A DNA stretch of 57,154 nucleotides from Chara braunii (lineage: Eukaryota > Streptophyta > Charophyceae > Charales > Characeae): positions 1,639,796 through 1,696,949 of the forward strand of contig BFEA01000189.1 in the NCBI GenBank assembly GCA_003427395.1, read 5' to 3'. Below are positions 43,675 to 55,996 of the stretch, one piece after another (the first letter of the stretch is position 1; every line of letters starts with the position of its first letter). The notes under the pieces are model-generated. The model saw nothing but the letters and a program-made list of their open reading frames with translations, made no database searches and was not told the origin of the DNA. A program made the position numbers and the translations under genes.

Positions 43675-44196
43675 CAACAGAAAAATTCCCGCGAGAAATG
43701 AAAGTTGAAAAAATATTCCATTAAAAAAAAATCCTTCATATTTATAAATTATCATTCCAATGTTTGTCCAATTCTAAAATTTTCAGTTTGATTTGATAAG
43801 TTCCCGTCTAAATATGAGTTTTCCCTTCCAACTACATCTATTTGTTCAAGATGGAATGGAAGTCTGNACGAGTTTATGAAATGTTGTAATTAAACTTTCG
43901 TTCTACTGCAATAAATATCTTNTATTTTAGATTGGATTAACCTATTTATGACTAAAAATCCTTGCTTAGAATGACAGTCCAATTAAAATATTTCATGAAC
44001 TCATCGAAACTTTCATTCCTTCTCTAGCATGCAGTTCAAATAAGAAGGGATACCCCATTCTTGGAAGGAAAGTTCTCAAGTAAGACGAAAAATTTTAAAA
44101 TTGCAATGACATTTTTTAAGATGGAATGAAAATTTAAAATTTAGAATGTAATTTTACTATAGTTAGAATATTTAATTCTCGGAATTTTTTCTGTTG
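43675..44196. mobile_element. 522-bp inverted-repeat element with 2-bp duplication, copy 2
   Basis: Same family as 38599-39119: starts CAACAGAAAAATTCCC, ends with the matching inverted sequence TTTTTTCTGTTG and is flanked by TC on both sides (43673-43674 and 44197-44198). A different dinucleotide from copy 1 shows that the duplication is part of the mechanism rather than of the element. Sequence is close to copy 1 along the whole length, so both are recent. No ORF. Confidence 0.82.
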
Positions 44197-44199
44197 TCT

Positions 44200-45019
44200 C
44201 ATAATTGCGTAGTTTACTATGCCCAAGAATTCGAAGGAAAGGAACAACAAAAAAACTTAGGGAAACAAAAAAAGAAAAAGTGCAGTAAAATAACAAACTA
44301 AGAATGAATCTTTCGCTTGAACATGGACAAATTCATTGCACTATTCTTGCACGCAGCCCTTTCAGCCCGTCGAGGCCGAACCGCTGGCCAAACTCGAAAT
44401 CTGTCGCGGCCAATGTGTTCGGAATGCTTCAAAACCCTAGTTTATTATCTTACTACGTTCGATTCTATAGAGAATTGAATGAAATATCGAAATTTTCCTT
44501 CTCCGCCATGGCTCCCCGTACTGACTTTCTTCTCTAACTCCTATTCCACTAATCTACTACTAAAATTGACCTTACTAATACACTCGCCCTACCCAAAACT
44601 GCCGGAATGATATCTTTGCCCACTTGATTTCGTCATGAATCAAGTGAGGTAAGTATTTTTCACCCTCACACGCCCGCCTTCTTGTCCGCCATCGCCCCCT
44701 TGTCTGCATGCACCCGGCGCTACCCCCTGCCCGGGTTCACTCACTGCCCGACGCCCCACTCCTTGCCTCCTCTGCTGCTGTTTAGCACAACACCTAATAG
44801 TAGCCAGCCACCACCGCAACGTTCTAGCACCGTCCGCGCGCTGCTCCTCTGTCCGTTTGATCGCCCTTCCCTTGAGTGTACCTAGCGCACAACCGCGCCG
44901 GGTTCATCCCTATCCTGTTTAATTGCCCTCACCTGACACCCCGCTGTCTTTCATCCGCTGCTGCTCCCCGTTTCCCCTCAGATCCGTCTTCCCTGTCGCG
45001 TCCGCCCACTCAGTCCATC
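44200..45019. other. LTR segment, no gene
   Basis: Contains A-rich sequence, then a C/T-rich stretch (44640-45019) resembling 22430-22700 of the solo LTR. Frames crossing into the following gap are meaningless. Confidence 0.5.
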
Positions 45020-45427
45020 NNNNNNNNNNNNNNNNNNNNNNNNNNNNNNNNNNNNNNNNNNNNNNNNNNNNNNNNNNNNNNNNNNNNNNNNNNNNNNNNN
45101 NNNNNNNNNNNNNNNNNNNNNNNNNNNNNNNNNNNNNNNNNNNNNNNNNNNNNNNNNNNNNNNNNNNNNNNNNNNNNNNNNNNNNNNNNNNNNNNNNNNN
45201 NNNNNNNNNNNNNNNNNNNNNNNNNNNNNNNNNNNNNNNNNNNNNNNNNNNNNNNNNNNNNNNNNNNNNNNNNNNNNNNNNNNNNNNNNNNNNNNNNNNN
45301 NNNNNNNNNNNNNNNNNNNNNNNNNNNNNNNNNNNNNNNNNNNNNNNNNNNNNNNNNNNNNNNNNNNNNNNNNNNNNNNNNNNNNNNNNNNNNNNNNNNN
45401 NNNNNNNNNNNNNNNNNNNNNNNNNNN
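45020..45427. other. Assembly gap
   Basis: 408 unresolved bases inside the LTR, directly before the U6 relic. Confidence 0.98.
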
Positions 45428-45452
45428 AAGGGGCAGGATATCCGGGCGCTCA

Positions 45453-45546
45453 GACCTTTCCCTCAATTTATGCATGTTATCCCTGCGCAGTGGCCATGCT
45501 AATCTTCTCTGTATCATCCCAATTTTTATCACATGTCCCGAAGGAC
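45453..45546 (-). ncRNA. U6 spliceosomal snRNA relic (probable pseudogene)
   Basis: U6 RNA forms the catalytic core of the spliceosome. On the minus strand the sequence begins with the 5' stem-loop GTCC-TTCG-GGAC, then GATAAAAATTGG, the invariant ACAGAGA box and the AGC triad (GATTAGCATGGCC), then CTGCGCA and GCATAAATTGAG. Order and spacing match plant U6 for about 94 of roughly 102 bases. Differences are mostly transitions (ACACGC to ACATGC, GATGACA to GATAACA, CGAG to TGAG). The terminal T run is absent, and I see no plant upstream element. It is probably a retroposed or captured copy. Confidence 0.85.
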
Positions 45547-45659
45547 TATGACCGGGCGCGGGTGCCTCAGCAATTCGTTAGCCCACTAGGTTGTGTAGGC
45601 TCTTGGGTCCCATTGCCGGCGCCGGCCTCGCCCCAAAATAACCAAAAATTAAAAATAAA

Positions 45660-45722
45660 GAAAAATAATAATAAAGATTCGGAGATGCAAAAAAAATAAA
45701 ATGAAAAGAAAAAAAAAAAAAA
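45660..45722 (+). repeat. A-rich tract beside the U6 relic
   Basis: AT-rich sequence with AAAAATAATAATAAAG and a final A13 run. It lies about 115 bases beyond the 5' end of the minus-strand U6 sequence, so it is not a simple poly-A tail of that copy. Confidence 0.6.
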
Positions 45723-46706
45723 GGATGGGGGAGAGGACAGTTGACACTCAGTCCTTTCTTACGGGCCTGCGGTCGGAACCCCTCGCAAAAAGCCAAGAGG
45801 AATAGTCCCGCGGGACCCTCAACCCCTTTGCTAATTCCAACCCCTCCGGTGCTCCGCTGCAAGCTGCTGGCCTCAATCTCGGGATCCAGCTGGTGAGAGT
45901 CTGATACCATAACCAAAAGGCCTAAGCCCAAGCCTGGACTGGCTGCGCGCGCCCCTACATATGAATGGTAGCTGCAGCCAGCCTGGGCCTGTAGCAGCAG
46001 TACTAAGGCTGCTGCATGGACTCCCCACCAACCTCACGGCCCCGTACGCACGCACATGTCGTTGGGGGCCGGATTTTGTTCGGCATGTCACGCTTGTAGC
46101 CCCCATAGTGCCGCACAGAGGCCACTGCTGGCGTCTACGGTTCCTACACACCGGCCCTTGCTGTATGAAGGGGTAAATTTTTACCTCTGGCTACCGTCGC
46201 ACATGCAGCACCAGTGTGCCGCTACCTAGCAAATCCACTTCCAATGGCGCATGCCGTACGAACGCAGGTGCGCCACAGTCAATTCAATAGAAGAAAACAT
46301 TCCCTAGTTTTAATCAAAACCAGAATTTTTGTCGGCGGGAACACCGGACCCTATAGCATAAAAACTGAAAATCATCACGCATGCCTCAAAACTGCGCGCC
46401 CACACATACTTTACGTCACGTCAACCATTCAGCCAACGCGAACAAAACACGACTGCAACTTGTGCAGTGCACTCAAATTTCGACCCAAGCATATTTTCTG
46501 TCACTTGCAAAACCCCAGGGCGGATACCCTTGTAAGGGTATTCGCGCCGACAGCTTACTGGACCCTATTAAGTGACGTCCCCGTCGCTTCGGATAATCAA
46601 AAAGCTATCTGTTCAACCACAATTCCAAATGCCGACGAGAAAAGAACCAATCCGATTGGCCGACTGACTCCGTTTGAGTGGTTAACAGACAGTACCCAAT
46701 ATGTCT

Positions 46707-46774
46707 TGCTGCTGCCAGGGTTTCAACCTGGGTCTCCTGCGCGCGCAGGTGTGCTAAATCAGTACTACAACATA
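46707..46774 (-). tRNA. tRNA-like sequence, probably a pseudogene
   Basis: On the minus strand a good T-arm (CCAGG, loop TTGAAAC, CCTGG) is followed by CAGCAGCA, which pairs in part with TGTTG at the 5' side. A weak D-arm (GTAC-TGATTTA-GCAC) and an anticodon-type stem CCTGC/GCAGG are present, but the anticodon loop has only four bases (GCGC), so no anticodon can be assigned. It may be a decayed tRNA or a tRNA-derived retroposon head. Confidence 0.35.
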
Positions 46775-46955
46775 AAGTTCATGCTGGGTAGTTGCTGATA
46801 ATCCTCTCCCTTTGTCCTAGACATCTGCCGATTCATCATTGGGTGTCCTGTTTAGTCATCGTCCTGCATGCAGGGTCATAACTTAGGACACGGGCCCTAA
46901 CCGAGACTTTTTAAAGGCACTATCGCCCTTCTCACAAAATATTCACAAAAACAAA

Positions 46956-46972
46956 ATATATATATATATATA
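46956..46972. repeat. (TA)n microsatellite
   Basis: Alternating AT run of 17 bases. Simple slippage repeat. Confidence 0.9.
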
Positions 46973-48339
46973 GCTCTTATCACAGATCTCTCCTGCAGTC
47001 TAGTACAGTAGAGTCAGGTGTGCATCTTGGTCCACGATAGCTTGGTTGATTGAGCCAGATCTACGGTCCGTCACGTTGTTATTTTAGCAACGGTACCCTC
47101 GTTGGTTGCGCAACGATGGGCGATTCTCCCGATAAATCATACTATCAGGACTCACAAAAAATACGACTCGACTCTTATCCCTCCGACATCCCGCGGGAAT
47201 AAGACTCTCTGAGGCGGCCACACCCCTTAAGCCCTACCCTTTGGTGAGACGTGGGCCCGCTGCCAGGTTGCGCCGGTCAGCAACCAACACTAAGGGTTGC
47301 GCCCTAGTGATGCTAGATTAACCCCTAGCAGAGTCTCACGTGTATGTCTTAAGATTAGCATCATAGTGACTTGAGGGTGTATCGCAATAACCTCAGGCCT
47401 ACTGCGGGACTGCGTAAAGGCCTGACTCACTTAAAGGCACAACGTCCTCTCCAAAATCCACAAAAAATCACCGCCAGATTCACAGGGACGTAGCCTCCCA
47501 CTTGATTAGAGTAAAGCAGACCACGTATTTTAAGGACATTTTTTTCATATTTCACCAATTTGCGACATTCCAAGATTTCACCAAAATAATAATTGCTCTC
47601 GGTCTTTCTCATCAGACTTTATCGTTGAAACCGCTATCCATGCCATTTAAATAATTTAACCACCTTCCACTTTTGAAGGGGACTCACTTATAAAATCTCA
47701 ACACCACCTCCCACACGGAGGAAAGCCAACCATAAATTCTCACAACCACCTCCCACATGGAGCAAAATCAACCATAAATACTCATTACTGAGAGACCAAC
47801 TTGTGGGTCCTTGTCTCAACTCAACAAATAATATTCGGCATGGACAAGCATTAGAGTCTCGGAAGACTCATAAGTCCCTTGGGACCTTTCACACCCTTTC
47901 CCTAAACAATTGTGCCTCTATTTCTTATATTCGAGCCTATTGTCTGTCCGTAGGCAGATTGTGCGAGTATACCAAAGAGTAGACAGTTCACACATTGCAC
48001 ATTCACAAAAACGCATGATATGCACCCTGCACACCTCTTACACAAAAAAATAATCAGACATCAGGATAAGTTTACACATGTGAGAGTGATAGTGATTGTC
48101 AGACAAGGAAGTAGTCTTAAGTCTTATTAGGTATAGAGTTAGAATATCTTGACTCAAAAGAAACCAAAATAGCCTCAAAGTCACGCCCCTACTTAAAGTT
48201 GGGCCACCTCAACTCAAGGATGAGCATGATAATCCATATTTGAGCGTCAGTCTTATCTTATCAGTTCCTTACTGGAACTTATTGCTAAACTCTCACTCGC
48301 TTTTTAAACTCTATCTCTTTTACTGGTCCTAATCATGCA

Positions 48340-48402
48340 ATAATAATAATAATAATGATAATAATAATAATAATTATTATTATAATTATAATAAAAAGAA
48401 TA
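48340..48402. repeat. (AAT)n microsatellite
   Basis: AAT-type trinucleotide run with a short inverted ATTATTAT segment at its right end, so the tract can fold back. Confidence 0.9.
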
Positions 48403-49845
48403 ATCATCACATATATATTGTAATGCTATGTATCATATTTGAGAAACAATAATCATAAATAAGTAATGGTACGATGATCAGTTAAATTTTTCCAACCATG
48501 AATGTTCTCAAATGCAACAATAAAGGTATTATATTGTACTTCCCAAGGCTTTGACAGAATTATACTGTGTCGAGGGGCAGTGTAATCCTTTCTCAAAAGG
48601 ATAACATCTTATGCTTGAGCCCCGCTTGAGCCCCGCTCAAGGATCAAGCCTGACTGCATCTCCCTCCGATTCCTGCATCTGCTCCTTGTAGACCCTTGCC
48701 AATAAGGTAGTCAACCTCACCATACATACTCCGGGATACGTGGTCCCTTCGCACGCAGATGAACCCACTTGACACAAAAAATAGTTGGGGATTCACCCCC
48801 TACCATTTTGTGGCAGGCAATAGCTGCCTCTCTTAAAGACCATGATCTGACACGGTCCAAATACTTTGAAATTCCTCCTATCAGGCAGTAGTGTACTAGT
48901 CGTTTCACCACAAAGCTTAGACGACAACACCCCACTGTGAACCAGGAACATAGCTCCGGCGTGGGTCTCACTACCGCCTTCAAGACTAGATTATAACTTC
49001 TTCAAAACCATCTTTTAGGAAAATAATAACATAGGGTTGGAACTTTCTTAGGGCAGACGTCGCACATTGACCATTTTCTCACGGAATTCACTTTCTCAAG
49101 GAACTGGTCACTCCATTCACCTTCGAATCTGCATCGAACGTGGATTCTGTGTAACATTTGTGACCCCCTTTTAAAAGATCAACCCATGCATATAGATTCA
49201 AAAACAAAATAGATATGAATGAATAATTCAGATAAACACCGATCCACAGGTTATACATAGGTAGAGTAAAATTAGATATATGACACATGCAGCTAGTCAT
49301 AGATGAATAAGGCTCAGATAATTAACATCAAGTACTTAGTTTTATATGAGTTGTGCTTACTTAGATAAAATTTTTACTGCGGATGAATGAATTTCATAGA
49401 TAGACTGAAAAGTGTAATCTCAAAATGATAAACTCAACTGCTTAACTAGATAGAATGTTTATGACTTTTCCTCGCGAGGGCCCTTAGATAAGAAGATAAT
49501 ACCTCTTTCTTAGTCAGCTATTTCCTATTGCTAGCGTACCACGAGATGGCCATAACAACGTAGGCAGCTCATTGACTATGTTAAGGTACCAAAGATCCTT
49601 TCTTGGGTAACCGAATATACAGAGTCGCATCAGAGGCGAACGAGGATCAGTCTATGTCATGAGATACGCAACACTTCGTCCGTAGTACCCTATGGTACTT
49701 TGATTCGCAAATGCACAAACTGCAATTTCTACTATTCATCACCCATTTACTTAACGCAATCAACATTTTTTGTCGTTTTACCTGGATCATCAGCCTGCAC
49801 CTAACCTGGGTTCGTTCTCTTAAGGACCCCGGTAGGCAGCCGAGA

Positions 49846-49863
49846 TCCCCGGCAACGGCGCCA
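49846..49863 (-). other. Primer-binding site, tRNA-Asp type, second element
   Basis: Identical 18-base complement to the tRNA-Asp 3' end as at 26601-26618. It lies two bases inside the LTR that starts TGTACAGCGC at 49866. This fixes the direction of the second element as minus and identifies 49866 onward as its 5' LTR. Confidence 0.88.
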
Positions 49864-50776
49864 CCTGTACAGCGCATCGGTCCCACACGGGGACCCTTCC
49901 GGCCGCGTCACGCAGGATTTGGCAGTACTTGTCGTGGAGAGCGTTTGCCGCTCCGGCCGAGTGCACCAGCCGTACCTCTCGCGAGCCCCTACGACAGGAC
50001 AGGGTCATGCAAGGCACCGCTTACCTCCACCTGTGGGAGCTGTCACCATCCCTTAGGTGGGCGTATCCCCTCCGAGCTACTGAACCACATGCGAAAGCTT
50101 TTCGTATGCAATTGCAGAGGTGGCCCAGCCGAGGGCGTTTCTCGCTCGCTGTTCATAGGGGGTACGCGAGGTCGAACACCCAAATCCAACCCGCACGCGA
50201 ATCGACACACTAGGGGCCTGAAGTCTCGAGCGCGACCCGGCGTCGGTCGACTATGACGCACCCTACACACCATGCGTTACACCACAACACTCACACTTAC
50301 CACGCATAACACATGGACACACACAATACAACCACTACGAACAACACCACGACACAACAATACTCCTAGTCCCTTCAGTATCCGACCCATAACTCTATGC
50401 AACAAGAATCAGATAGGTATCGCGCGGTGGATTTCTTTACAAGTATCGAGCGAGCACCTGACCTTCTCATATCAACCAGCCATGCGGGCAAATGCAAACA
50501 CTCACGATGATGGGGTACTATGTAGTACTCGTCGTCTCGCGACCCTTGATAATCTCGAGGGTCGCGTTCGACACTCTAGTATCGGTTGACAGGCGCTTTG
50601 AGGGGTAATCTCTAGATGCCAGACAACCGCCATGTGCAGTTGAAGACCACACCCTCTTCTGCACCCTGTGCAGAGGGGTTGAGTAGACAACTCTAAGCTG
50701 TCGTGGCGGTCAAATATCTAATGGTTTGACTTTGACGGTTTCCAGGAAGTACAACGTCTCACCATAACAGCTCTTA

Positions 50777-51068
50777 AGAAGCAAAAGGTCAAAGGGGACC
50801 TTTTTTATCTCAGTGCAACACCTACTTAATCACTAGGCGCGACCTCAATGGGTCGGGCAAACACAAGAAACATGAGAAGCAAAAGGTCACAGGGGACCTT
50901 TTNTCAGTGCAACACCTACTTAATCACTAGGCGCGACCTCAATGGGTCGGGCAAACACAAGAAACATGAGAAGCAAAAGGTCACAGGGGACCTTTTTTTC
51001 TCTCAGTGCAACACCTACTTAATCACTAGGCGTGACCTCAATGGGTCGGGCAAACACAAGAAACATGA
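50777..51068. repeat. Triplicated ~97-bp unit
   Basis: Units start near 50777, 50875 and 50969 with AGAAGCAAAAGGTCA and end with AAACACAAGAAACATG; the other LTR has one copy (36476-36573). Each unit starts with a small hairpin, AAAAGGT pairing with ACCTTTT. One N lies in the second unit. The copies are nearly identical, so the expansion is recent or an assembly effect. Confidence 0.85.
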
Positions 51069-51639
51069 GATAAAAGTTATGAGATAGAATACAATTACTC
51101 TCACAATCACGGTGTGGCTTCTTTCAAATATATATATACACATACTATCGTACGCAAAACCAAGCCTCGACTTCAATTCACAAAACATACTTGTGATCAC
51201 ATAAAAAATCTACATCAACAGAGCACACATTACACGGGGTCAACTTCAACCATTTTTTGCGCTCACACCCCTTGCTTTAGGCATACAAGCCTCACTCTTT
51301 GCGCAACTCACAAAATAAAGTACTCAGTATCTTTATTAAATGATCATTCGATTAAAGTCTGGGTAAAAACACAACCAATAAATCAAACCACACGACTAAA
51401 GCCCTTTAGGTATAGTGACAATAGTGAATTAGAGTTGAGCCGGAAACCGACCTGTTATCAAAAGATAACAGAAAATGATCCTTGTAGGATCAGCTCGAAA
51501 TTGGTCAAGCCTCGAATCAATCTGAATAAAGATGACCTGCAATGCAGCACAGACCAGTACCCAACCCATGCTTGAGTGATCAAGATACAATCCTACCTTC
51601 CTAACTAACCTCTGATGTGTATCTCAAAATGTAAGAAAA

Positions 51640-51840
51640 TCCACCAGCATATCCCCTAAACAGGATGGCTTGTCAGATTTCCCCTTGCTGAAAATAATCT
51701 AATTCTCCAAATTCTACAAAATTTCGGCAGAGCTTCCCGTAGGAAAAGTGACTTTTCAGAATTTCTACAAGCAAAAAAATGACGAACTCCTCCATATTTG
51801 TAGAAATTTCAGCAACGCTTTCCGTAGGAACAGGAGACTG
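51640..51840. repeat. AAATTTCGGCAGC-type boxes, 5' LTR copy
   Basis: Three diverged units near 51642, 51728 and 51803, for example AATTTCGGCAGAGCTTCCCG followed by TAGGAAAAGT, matching 37139-37350. Fewer units than the solo LTR, which has six. Confidence 0.6.
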
Positions 51841-52209
51841 CCAAGAGTTATACGAAGCTGAAAAGACAGAAAGACAAAGCTAACTATACTTGAGAGTATC
51901 TTCTGACACCTGCTTGATGATTTAGGATCAATGATAGACAGCACGACCTCTAGATGAGATTGTGAGTTGGCATTGATCCTAACCCCTGGCAGGGTCAGTC
52001 CTATCTTCATCCCAAGTTCTCCCTCCCATCATCCATCTGATCTACCTATGGCTCAAATACTTGGCGAGCATCTAAAGCAACTAACCTATCGAAAAAACGC
52101 CCCAAGTGAGAGCCCACAAACATATCTCACAATCCCACATCAATTTGCCCAAGTAGTTCGTTAGATCGCTCAGTTCTTCCCTTTAGTAAAACCTCTCACT
52201 TATGGCATA

Positions 52210-53425
52210 GGATCAGACAAAGCCCTAACTTAAGGGTATGCCCAACCTGCCTAAGTAAACAAGTAGGGTACACACAACTGGACTGCCCTAACTTAAAGGT
52301 ATGCCTAACACCAGAGAAACTCTAGACATAAAACATATGACCAGACCACCCTAACTTAAGGATACGCCTGACTTCTACTTTAACCGATGACATGAAGCAT
52401 AGAACTAGACTGTCCTAACTTAAGGGTATGTCTACCCAGCTTTACGCAAAGTTACATAGGGCATAGGATTAGGCTGCCCCAACTTAGGGGTGTGCCTAAT
52501 CTTCCTAAAACAAGCACGAACGACGAATGGTCAGACCGCCCTAACTTAAGGGTACGTCCAACCTACATCACATCATCGACAAGAGCATATCACCAGACCG
52601 CCCTAACTTAAGGGTACGCCTAGCTAGCTTAAACAGTTTAGGTACATAAGGCAGGATCTGCCTGAACAAGGTACAACGACGTATGACTAAGCCGCCCTAA
52701 CTTAAGGGTACGCTTAGCCTCCGTAACAACAATGTAGGAGAACAACTATTGATACTTGCACAAACTTTATATGTTTCTCTCTTATTAGGCAGATAATCAG
52801 ACCTACCCAACTTAGGAAGACTTTCAATCCTGCCTCGTGTTTAGAAGGGAAAATAAAGCAAGTTTATACTAACTCTCTGCACCTTTGCCTTATTACGAGC
52901 ATAAGACTGAACGACCCTAACTTAAGGGTACGCTCAGCCGGCCCAGGTTACCTTCATTGTATTCTTCATAACTTTTCTCCTCTTCTTGTTCTACCTGACT
53001 TACTGACTGACTTTCCCAACTTAGGGTGCCCGGTCTTCCAGATGATATAGGTTCGTATAGTATGTATCAAAGTTGTATACTTTGGTTGGCCTTCATGTTC
53101 ATGGCTGATGACTGAGGTGCCCTAACTTAAGGGTATGCTCAGCCTCATGTCTTTTTCCCCCGCAGAAGAAACACACACAGAATTGGGTCCACGCAACTTA
53201 GAGTATTCCCAGTCCTTTCTTCAGCAACCCACAAAAGCAAACACCAGGATTCTGAGACCTCCCAACTTAGGGTGCCCATCCTCCTGTTCGGAAACCCAAG
53301 AAAAAAAACAGCGACTGGTCCGTCCAACTTAGGATAGGTCCAACCCTTAAAACCATTCAGTCAGCCCTGCAACCATGAATGAAACACAACACTGAGCCCA
53401 CATCAACTTAGAGGAGTTCAACCTT
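52210..53425. repeat. Hairpin array with AACTTA loops, uninterrupted copy
   Basis: Same array as 37717-39454 without the mobile insertion. The best unit (52467-52501) has GATTAGGC paired with GCCTAATC, an inner CCCC/GGGG stem and the AACTTA loop. Most outer stems are preserved, a few have lost a pair relative to the other copy, for example TCTAG to TCTAC near 52431. Confidence 0.8.
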
Positions 53426-54024
53426 GGGTTGACCCGGTCACACGCATGCAAACGCCTTCCTCCCACCTTCCCCTAGTTCCTTCTGTCTGAATTCCCTCAA
53501 GCTTATCTGAACTCTCATACATACTTGTTCATTTAACCTTCCAAAATACATATCCTGACATACATAACAAAAAAATATTATCCTTACATAGTATTATATT
53601 CAGATGCCCAAGGATAGCAAAATAAGAGAATGGATCACACGCGTCAGACGAAAATATACCTTAAGTTCCCTGCCTTTAGAACCCCGCCTGGGGTTTGGCA
53701 GAGCTCCCGCAATCGGTGGGGCAACCTCCCACAGAGGCCTTGGCGCGGGCCTACGGATTGCAATCCCGCCTGTCGCCTTCCTCTCGTAACCACTAGACTG
53801 AGACTAAGAGGGATAGAAGTAGAAGGAGTAGACTCTCAACTATAAGAGGGGGTCAACTCAATCTCACTGGAGAGGGCCTTGTTGTCTTCCACTCCTGAGG
53901 GCCTTGCAATGATGGTCAGTGAGGCGCAGCGAAGACGATCAAGTTATGATCGAAACGCAGAATGAAAATCTGATCTAGCCAGAATTCAGCACGGAAGCTC
54001 CCTGCAAACTCCGGAGTTGCCGCA

Positions 54025-54837
54025 ATGGCCCCATCGTGAAGAGAAATAGTAGCCTATATTGCAGCCGTGCACTGTGAGAACGGAGCCCTATACAACAGCC
54101 TGTCTGAGCGAGGAGCAGCGTCTCAAGGAGGTTCGATGAGGGCGCCGCGCAATCCGAAAACCTACAGCAATCTCGACACTGCAGTGTACCACGTAGAGCC
54201 GTCCCCAGCCCTGCAGTAGCCCACAACAGCGTAGGCAGCCAACCCACTACAGCAACTAGAACAGCGTTGCAGGCTTGCAGCCCTCCAAGCACAAATGCAA
54301 CTGCGACGCAGCAACTCAGCAAGGTGCAGCCAACGCACAGCAAGTGCTCAGAAACGAGCCCTGCAAGATGCTCAACCAATGTACTTCTCAAATAGTGCAG
54401 ATTCAGCACAGCACAACGCGGACTTAGTAAACTTTGTCAAGATCCCCATACCCTCAACAACTCAGGATCAGTCTGAAACACATCAACTTACCCGAAAGTC
54501 AGCAACCGTTCCTACCTTCGGTTATGCTCAGTGCCCAGACTGTGATTACCTAGCCACTCCGACAGACGAACCCACTCGCCAACATGAACAGTACCAATGG
54601 AAGTATACTGAAACGCAGACCATGCAGACCATAGTCAAGACCAAGGTATGTGCACTCACTCCCGTCAGCTACTACCATGGTTCATGCGTAGACAGGCCAC
54701 AACTCGAGGTACACAGGGTGGTAAGAAAAACACAGGCTGAGTCACATAGGTACATGCTATGCTACACTTTATTGATGAGCCTGGGGAACCCTCAACCTGT
54801 CAAAATCTTTGTGGTGTCCGGATTTGGCTATTGATGG
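54025..54837 (+). pseudogene. Glutamine-rich ORF remnant 1, best copy
   Basis: One frame runs from the ATG at 54025 to a stop at 54835-54837, with a TGA after four codons and two TAG codons near 54217 and 54229; from 54295 it is open for 179 codons. The N-terminal part is glutamine- and serine-rich. The C-terminal half has a CPDC pair in FGYAQCPDCDYLATP, a tyrosine-rich helix (EQYQWKYTETQTMQ) and RVVRKTQAESHRYMLCYTLL. No family is recognised. It is antisense to the LTR. Conservation of composition with the other LTR suggests a once-functional protein, perhaps a captured gene or Gag-like fragment. Confidence 0.45.
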
Positions 54838-55109
54838 CTGGCCGTCCAACAACCTATATCAAAAGAGTAGTGACACGGTGACACCACATCAATAGTACCG
54901 TAGGAACACACAGTAGTTTGATGTCGCGCACTCAAAGTCTAACACCCTGTTACAATCTCGGCAGCCCCAAAACATAACAGTTAAAGATCAGCCATGTGAA
55001 GCATCGCTCACTCTACGCCCGGCCATAGAATGCCCCGCAACAATCCAAGCCCATATCGACGACCTCCTTTCTGAGTAGCGTCATCCCGGGCCCGCGCAGC
55101 AGCCTCCAA

Positions 55110-55996
55110 ACCCGAACTTTGGCTATAGGTGTGGGTATTCACGCAATCGCCATCCACCAGGTGCACCAGTAGAACGCGGGGGTATATAGCAGTGGCGATG
55201 CACAGCGATCCACAGCGTCGTATTCCAGCAAACCCCTGTGACACACAGCAGGACACAGTGGACTCAGCGCTGGACAGTGTTCACCACAGCTATGTGCCGT
55301 AGCAGCACGGACAGTCGAACAACAGCAGCAACTCAGGAGTTCAGCAGCTTTATGGCAGCGGTCTGAACTCTCATTGCCCTGCTGTACTACCCTAAAACCA
55401 ACAGCGGTACCCTGTAGTTGCAGCTGCTGCTGCCAAAACGAGCATCTATTCAAGGCAAGGCTATGCCTTCCAAAAAAAAACAACCCACGTATCGGTCTTA
55501 AACCCCGTACTGTTTTTTAGCGAAGAAGGAGAAAAAAAAAAACGAACTCGCTGCAACAAGCTGTCATAAAATCCAACTACAACACTTTGATAGTAGAAAC
55601 ATACTGATCAGTCCTGGTTACAGACATGTTGACACCGAACAACACTCACGGACAACAATAGTACTACCTCAAGTGCTCATGACGACCGCCTAGTACCTTC
55701 CACCCATCTGACCCGCCAACTGAGGGTAGAGATAGAGACCCTTTTCGTGATAGCTACACTGAGGCGAGATTGGGATCAAGATGGCCAGCATGATGAGAAA
55801 TGCCACTTGAATCTGGTGACAAGAACACACAACGGGGGCACTCAATACCAAATATAAAATTTGTAATGAAATTTAACTTCCCACTACAGTCTCTCCCCAA
55901 ATCAATTAGCAATAAGAATTTCCAAGAATCCCGCCCCCAACAATAATAGCAGGAAGTGAATGTATACATATATATTCTTTCCTTTACAAGTTTCAC
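55110..55996 (+). pseudogene. Glutamine-rich ORF remnant 2, 5' LTR copy
   Basis: Counterpart of 41120-42018. One phase carries SNYNTLIVETY and MPLESGDKNTQ with several TAG and TAA stops between open stretches. The upstream part contains YRCGYSRNRHPPGAP. No domain is recognised. Together with the preceding remnant it occupies about 2 kb of every giant LTR. Confidence 0.35.

Larger units (their letters stand above)
35022..46552 (-). repeat. 3' LTR of the second element (about 11.5 kb with insertions)
   Basis: Begins TGTCGAGCGCATCGG and ends CGCGCCGACA, like the solo LTR at 16281. It matches 49866-57154 from the start for over 8 kb with interruptions: a 550-bp segment (35852-36402), two 521-522 bp inverted-repeat elements and a gap. 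Without these it is still about 9.5-10 kb, far above usual LTR lengths. No protein-coding gene in the LTR orientation is found. Confidence 0.7.
46553..49845 (-). other. Internal region of the giant-LTR element, no retroviral gene recognised
   Basis: The 3.3 kb between the 3' LTR and the primer-binding site. All frames are short (at most about 90 codons) and none shows Gag, protease, RT or integrase motifs. It holds a tRNA-like sequence (46707-46774), a (TA)n run at 46956-46972, two adjacent copies of a CAACCACCTCCCACA-type repeat (47700-47785), and an (AAT)n tract at 48340-48402. A frame at 48717-48983 (minus) is open for 88 codons, but I recognise nothing in it. Confidence 0.55.

Noticed and set aside
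48717-48983. 88-codon minus-strand frame in the internal region as a gene
   Set aside because: No domain, no conserved copy in the window and composition like its surroundings.
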